Assembly (NCBI GenBank): GCA_902770195.1
Contig: CACXSA010000013.1
Location: 1-54,690, forward strand
Origin: an uncultured Prevotellaceae bacterium
GTDB lineage: Bacteria; Bacteroidota; Bacteroidia; Bacteroidales; Bacteroidaceae
Direction: 5' to 3'
DNA: 54,690 nt
The notes under the pieces are model-generated. The model was not told where the DNA came from. It saw only the letters and a program-made list of their open reading frames with translations, and searched no databases. A program made the translations under genes and the position numbers. Below are positions 52,401-54,690 of this stretch, one piece after another; position 1 is the first letter of the stretch; the number at the start of each line of letters is the position of its first letter.

Positions 52401-53445
52401 TCACGTTATTGGGAACAATCACAGAAGCAAAATCGCATCCTCGAAAAGCGTAATCCCCGATTGAATCGACCTTCTCCGGTATCGTCACAGAATTCAAACT
52501 ACAGTTTGAAAAAGTATAGTCTTTTATCGCGGTTATATTTTGAGACAAAATAGCAGAGGATAACTTAACGCAACCATAAAATGCTCCTTGACCTATATGG
52601 GTTACACTATTAGGAATTACGACTGTAGTTAGCTGGCTACAGCCACTAAAAGCATAATCACCTATGTTTATCAAATTTTCAGATAAAGAGATGGATTCTA
52701 GTTTGTAACAGCCACTAAAAGCACTATTTCCGATTGACATGACATTACGGTTTAGGGGAACAGACGTTAATGCACTACAACCATCAAAAGCGCCATCGCT
52801 TATTGTTTTAACATTGTCTCCCAAAACAACCTCCTTAAGACTTTTAAGCCCCCTAAAACAAGGCTCTATAACTTCACAGTTAAGATTCACATATTCCACA
52901 CTATCACAACCTTCAAAAACATTTCCGCTAAAGGATTCTCTACTATTGGGAATATAAATTGATTTCAAAGCGCTGCAATCTTTGAAAGCGTGCTCATTGA
53001 TTGAAACTGAACTTCCTAGAATAGATATAGAAAGAAGACCACTACAGTTCTGGAAGGCATAATTACCTATGGATGTCAGACTAGTTGGAAAACTAATAGA
53101 AAGCATTTTACTGCATCGTACAAAGGCGTTACCAGCGATATACTTGATTCCTTCTGAGATAGTTACAGAATTCGGCTTATGGTCCTTTCCACTCCTAATT
53201 CTTGCACTGCTATTAGCAAAAGCTTTACTACCAATACCAATAACAGAGTATATTACGTCATTATAAGATATTGTAGAGGGTATAAAGACTTCACCTGTAT
53301 AGCCATCTGATTTATCAGTTACTTCTACTTCTGAATCTGACAACTTATTATAGCAAACTCCATCAACTTCAAAATCGAATGCGAACATACTGGCATATGG
53401 TAAAAAGACCAGCATAAGTACTAATAAAAGATTCTGTTTCTTCAT
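49423..53445 (-). CDS. BspA-like leucine-rich repeat surface protein
   Basis: About 1340 residues with a signal peptide (MKKQNLLLVLMLVFLPY start). Residues ~45-640 hold some 25 BspA-type (LRR_5) repeats of ~23 residues (IGNSAFSGCYKLESISLSEN type). Two further blocks (~655-790 and ~810-1110) each begin with a conserved module (NYPDVNFRNYLMSQEYGKDGI and FPDEKFREYLMKQDYGKD) and continue in classical ~21-residue repeats (LTSLDVSKNTRLMTLSC type). A jelly-roll, carbohydrate-binding-like domain follows (~1125-1290), then a C-terminal sorting-like tail (GIYDLYGRKLNEP...GGKKVLIH) as in secreted Prevotella proteins. Adhesion to host or other bacteria is the known role of BspA. An ATG three codons upstream is an alternative start. 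Confidence 0.92.
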   Translation of the reverse strand: MKKQNLLLVLMLVFLPYASMFAFDFEVDGVCYNKLSDSEVEVTDKSDGYTGEVFIPSTISYNDVIYSVIGIGSKAFANSSARIRSGKDHKPNSVTISEGIKYIAGNAFVRCSKMLSISFPTSLTSIGNYAFQNCSGLLSISILGSSVSINEHAFKDCSALKSIYIPNSRESFSGNVFEGCDSVEYVNLNCEVIEPCFRGLKSLKEVVLGDNVKTISDGAFDGCSALTSVPLNRNVMSIGNSAFSGCYKLESISLSENLINIGDYAFSGCSQLTTVVIPNSVTHIGQGAFYGCVKLSSAILSQNITAIKDYTFSNCSLNSVTIPEKVDSIGDYAFRGCDFASVIVPNNVTYLGKSVFSGCTNLSSVSISPNITEINDYTFSGCALTSVTIPKGVISIGYGAFYGCSNLNSIIIPESVQKIEGDAFSNTPWYENQPDGLIYLGLIAYKYKGSMPENTSLEIKDGTLGIAGSAFSNYDNLVSITIPESVINIGPYAFCYCNYLKSIIIPSGVTCIEDATFQNCINLESVSLPGIKSIGDNAFNNCVSLASVAFPDSLLTIGSNAFCYCGLTSVAVPDSVKAIAPSAFSYCFNLKDITIGNHVEKIEEYAFWNCTNLSSITILNGVPPIIKQKTFSSYTATVIVPMGCKDVYQNNEGWKNFTNIVENPNVAIIDINEKNYPDVNFRNYLMSQEYGKDGIITNVEIAGIITLDVSNLGISDLKGIEYFTALKKLLCYKNNLTELNLSANKQLKEVDCYSNRIMGAKMDSLIASLPTLNEGEGSLYVLDATEEGNICFAEQVTSAKSKGWIVYHYTGSDWQEYEGRESGILISEEKFPDEKFREYLMKQDYGKDMIITDDEISAITSININAYSYSYDRAEGEITSLKGIEYFTFLQSLLCEGNKLTSLDVSKNTRLMTLSCLGNLLTELDVSKNKKLIEINCGYNSLTSLDLSNNAALTSVVCGCNRLTSLDLSNNNQLTYLSCHHNKIQSLDLSKNKALTLLNCPDNQLTDIDISKSTALTFVYCAYNQLTSLDVSKNGVLEELACMGNQLTKLDVSKNPKLKTLKCQGNRINGESMDQLIESLPVQESAVFCVIDTYFPEENICTHKQVKKANEKGWKVMCGSDFWNSGPDRYRPDYKEYEGSYPVIQLTNGDFEIWEDGLPTGWKSASTASSATLTQSTDAHSGSYSVNVKGEESLNKRLASQEINLDADTYVFSFWVKPTTSDPAQVRPGYVTVVDGKAGNYKYGTYETLNSGWQQVSMEFTLEADATICLVVMNPKKSNYSSGKDVLIDDAMLTRKSSSGISTVTLDDRKRTGIYDLYGRKLNEPRKGINIIGGKKVLIH

Positions 53446-53807
53446 AACTTCCATTTTGTTTACATTATTAACCCAGTATAGGGATAATTAATGTTTCTGC
53501 TTATAGTCTCCCAGATTCAGCGGTTAGTAATTTGTTATACGGAAAGACGTGGGTGCTCTACTTCGCTTATCCCATCGTCGGGCTCTCGCATTGCCTTGCA
53601 TCAGGATAAGCAACTCGATAGCCCACGCCGAGAAATATTGACATTGTCCAAAGAATAGGACAGAGTACAATACACCCAAAGTGGACGCTCCGGTTGCGTA
53701 TCTTCTGATGCTTTGATTTGCGAGATCTGACGATAGAAGATAACGTTCGTAAACGTCCTTTTTACCACGAAAGTTCGACCCGCCAACCCTTTCAGGCTAC
53801 TCGAGTC
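53446..53807 (-). promoter_or_regulatory. Long structured 5' leader of the BspA-like gene
   Basis: From the predicted transcription start (~53807) to the ATG there are ~360 nt. On the minus strand GTGGG...CCCAC (near 53620 and 53550) encloses GCTTATCC...GGATAAGC (near 53605 and 53565), making a long rod with internal loops; GTCC...GGAC forms another hairpin near 53650. Such a leader could be an RNA regulator or thermosensor. No known riboswitch is recognised. Confidence 0.5.
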
Positions 53808-53812
53808 TTCTG

Positions 53813-53843
53813 CAAAGATAGGGATTATTTCCGAAAAAAGCAA
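53813..53843 (-). promoter_or_regulatory. Promoter of the BspA-like gene
   Basis: On the minus strand TTG (53841-53843), 20 bp, TATCTTTG (53813-53820). It is one of the best -33/-7 pairs in the window. Confidence 0.75.
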
Positions 53844-53875
53844 GAAAAAGGTGGAAATCTTTCTTCTTGAGTTTC

Positions 53876-53945
53876 TCCGAAAGTAATTACAATTACTCCG
53901 AATAGAATTTTAAATACTCCAAAAGTAACGAAAATTACTTTCGGA
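53876..53945. repeat. Inverted repeat with 13-bp arms
   Basis: TCCGAAAGTAATT (53876-53888) and AATTACTTTCGGA (53933-53945) are perfect inverse copies; ATTACTCC units lie between. Confidence 0.8.
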
Positions 53946-53959
53946 AATAAGGAATTTGT

Positions 53960-54173
53960 GATTTTACCCTCACATACTCACATCACCCCCTTCAACCCTC
54001 GATAGACAAAGGGATTGGGGAAAAAATGAAATTCAGAGGCTCGAAAGTCAAAGTGTATCATGTGACCCAAAACGTGAGGGAGACGTGAGGGAGAACGAAA
54101 AATGGTCACGTGGCTCAAACGCCCTGTACATCGGGCTTTGAGAGGGGTAATGTGAGTATGTGAGGGTAAAATC
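53960..54173. mobile_element. MITE-like element with perfect 24-bp terminal inverted repeats
   Basis: The first 24 bp (53960-53983, GATTTTACCCTC...) and last 24 bp (54150-54173) are perfect inverse copies, and similarity continues inward for ~15 bp more (CACCCCCTTCAA with TTGAGAGGGGTA). Inside are another inverse pair, GTGACC/GGTCAC (about 54063 and 54105), a direct repeat ACGTGAGGGAG and a GCCC/GGGC hairpin. It is 214 bp long and encodes nothing. No clear target duplication was seen. Confidence 0.55.
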
Positions 54174-54197
54174 GAAAAAAACTTTTTTTCTGGCGCG

Positions 54198-54297
54198 AAT
54201 AAGGAACGCTTATTGGGAAATAAGGCATCCTTATTGATGAATAAGGAACCCTTATTGATGAATAAGGAACTCTTATTGGGAAATAACCCTGGGTTAT
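54198..54297. repeat. 21-bp tandem hairpin array
   Basis: AATAAG-N5-CTTATT hairpins start at 54198, 54219, 54240 and 54261, spaced exactly 21 bp with 4-bp linkers GGGA or GATG. A fifth start at 54282 runs into the perfect hairpin ATAACCC-T-GGGTTAT. The N5 loops differ (GAACG, GCATC, GAACC, GAACT). Confidence 0.92.
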
Positions 54298-54329
54298 GGT
54301 GCTACAACTTTTAGTATTAATAGTTGCAA

Positions 54330-54444
54330 TTAGTCCGTAAGCTTCGGACTCCCAGTCCGACCCGCTCGGACTGGCAGTCCGTCGGGACGGACTAAATAGA
54401 AAGATTAAGGTTCGAAAGTGCTGCTATGAGCACAATCGAACCTT
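54330..54444. other. Two strong adjacent hairpins upstream of the rhuM-like gene
   Basis: First: TTAGTCCG and CGGACTAA (54330-54337, 54388-54395) enclose CGGACTCCCAGTCCGA and TCGGACTGGCAGTCCG, one mismatch in 16. Second: AAGGTTCGA/TCGAACCTT (54407-54415, 54436-54444) encloses GTGCT/AGCAC. They could form terminators or a mobile-element end. Confidence 0.75.
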
Positions 54445-54550
54445 ATCATTAGGGGATGCGGTTCTGCTGATCCATTTTACCAGAGTTATTCGGAGGCATA
54501 ATGTTTGTGTCAACAAACAATAGAACCTGCAATAAAACGTTATTGGAGAT

Positions 54551-54690
54551 ATGGCAAAAAAGGAAAACAACGACTTAGAGAAAAGGAATCAAGCATTCTT
54601 GATTTATCAAGATGAAAACGGAATAGCTCGAGTTAATGTGCGATTCGAGGGTGAAGATGTATGGCTCAATGTGGAGCAGATGATGGAACT
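54551..54690 (+). CDS. RhuM family protein (partial, N-terminus)
   Basis: The first 46 codons of a gene that leaves the window. After a polar start (MAKKENNDLEKRN) the sequence FLIYQDENGIARVNVRFEG and VWLNVEQMMEL matches the start of RhuM (virulence-protein RhuM/Fic-like) proteins, which are frequent on genomic islands of gut bacteria. Biochemical function is not established. It follows a hairpin-rich, gene-free kilobase, consistent with the edge of an island. Confidence 0.75.
   Translation, partial: MAKKENNDLEKRNQAFLIYQDENGIARVNVRFEGEDVWLNVEQMME

Noticed and set aside
53601..53843. 80-codon minus-strand ORF upstream of the BspA-like gene
   Set aside because: It starts upstream of the predicted transcription start and crosses the structured leader; a leader peptide cannot be excluded but is not supported.
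1..54690. tRNA or rRNA genes
   Set aside because: No cloverleaf with conserved arms or rRNA-like stretch was recognised by eye; a dedicated search would be needed to be certain.

Overview
The window looks like a chromosomal segment of a Bacteroidales bacterium close to Prevotella. The evidence is the typical Bacteroidota -7 promoter element (TAnnTTTG) in front of many genes, the near absence of Shine-Dalgarno sequences, the gene neighbourhoods (dut/TPR/DUF4292/EnvC, glycine-lipid glsB/glsA, cdaA/folP), the BspA-type leucine-rich repeat surface protein and the extended FtsI with a PASTA domain. No tRNA, rRNA or CRISPR array was seen. Both ends of the window cut a gene.

Layout. 1-6.3 kb: a partial TPR-like protein, a CYTH protein, a 47-residue membrane protein, prfB without its usual frameshift, a four-helix-bundle (4HB) protein, an acyl-CoA synthetase and an M20 deacetylase. 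These are separated by AT-rich arrays of 7-bp repeats. 6.3-11.4 kb (minus strand): dut, a second 4HB gene, a TPR protein, a DUF4292 lipoprotein and a degenerate EnvC-like M23 protein. 11.5-17.1 kb: dgt, a secreted beta-helix protein and the two glycine-lipid acyltransferases. 17.1-33.1 kb: a complete dcw cluster, mraZ-rsmH-ftsL-ftsI-murE-mraY-murD-ftsW-murG-murC-ftsQ-ftsA-ftsZ, led by a recognisable MraZ operator. 33.2-39.1 kb (minus): pnp, a 42-bp tandem repeat block, and a two-gene operon of a lipocalin-like lipoprotein and an ECF sigma factor fused to a membrane helix and a C-terminal beta-barrel. 39.1-48.6 kb: a decayed mobile-gene remnant, promoter-bearing repeats, a SufT/MIP18-type protein, lpxH, kdgK, ackA-pta, cdaA-folP, murF and recO. 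48.6-54.7 kb: a zinc-ribbon protein and a 1.3-kilo-residue BspA-like protein behind a long structured leader, then a 1-kb non-coding region of hairpins and inverted repeats leading into a partial RhuM-family gene.

Working together: most genes serve envelope growth. They cover peptidoglycan precursor synthesis (murC, D, E, F, G, mraY), septation (ftsL, I, W, Q, A, Z), a probable amidase activator (EnvC-like), lipid A (lpxH), glycine lipids, and c-di-AMP (cdaA). The rest is nucleotide hygiene, folate, acetate overflow and RNA turnover.

The most unusual signals are: (1) one chain that joins a sigma factor, a transmembrane helix and a predicted outer-membrane barrel; (2) a family of period-7 arrays of varied sequence, always with a TGA core, that abut stop codons and form inward-facing pairs around cassettes, two of which carry a 4HB gene; (3) repeated intergenic elements that carry a whole promoter; (4) several apparently leaderless genes; (5) a structured leader of about 360 nt before the BspA-like gene.
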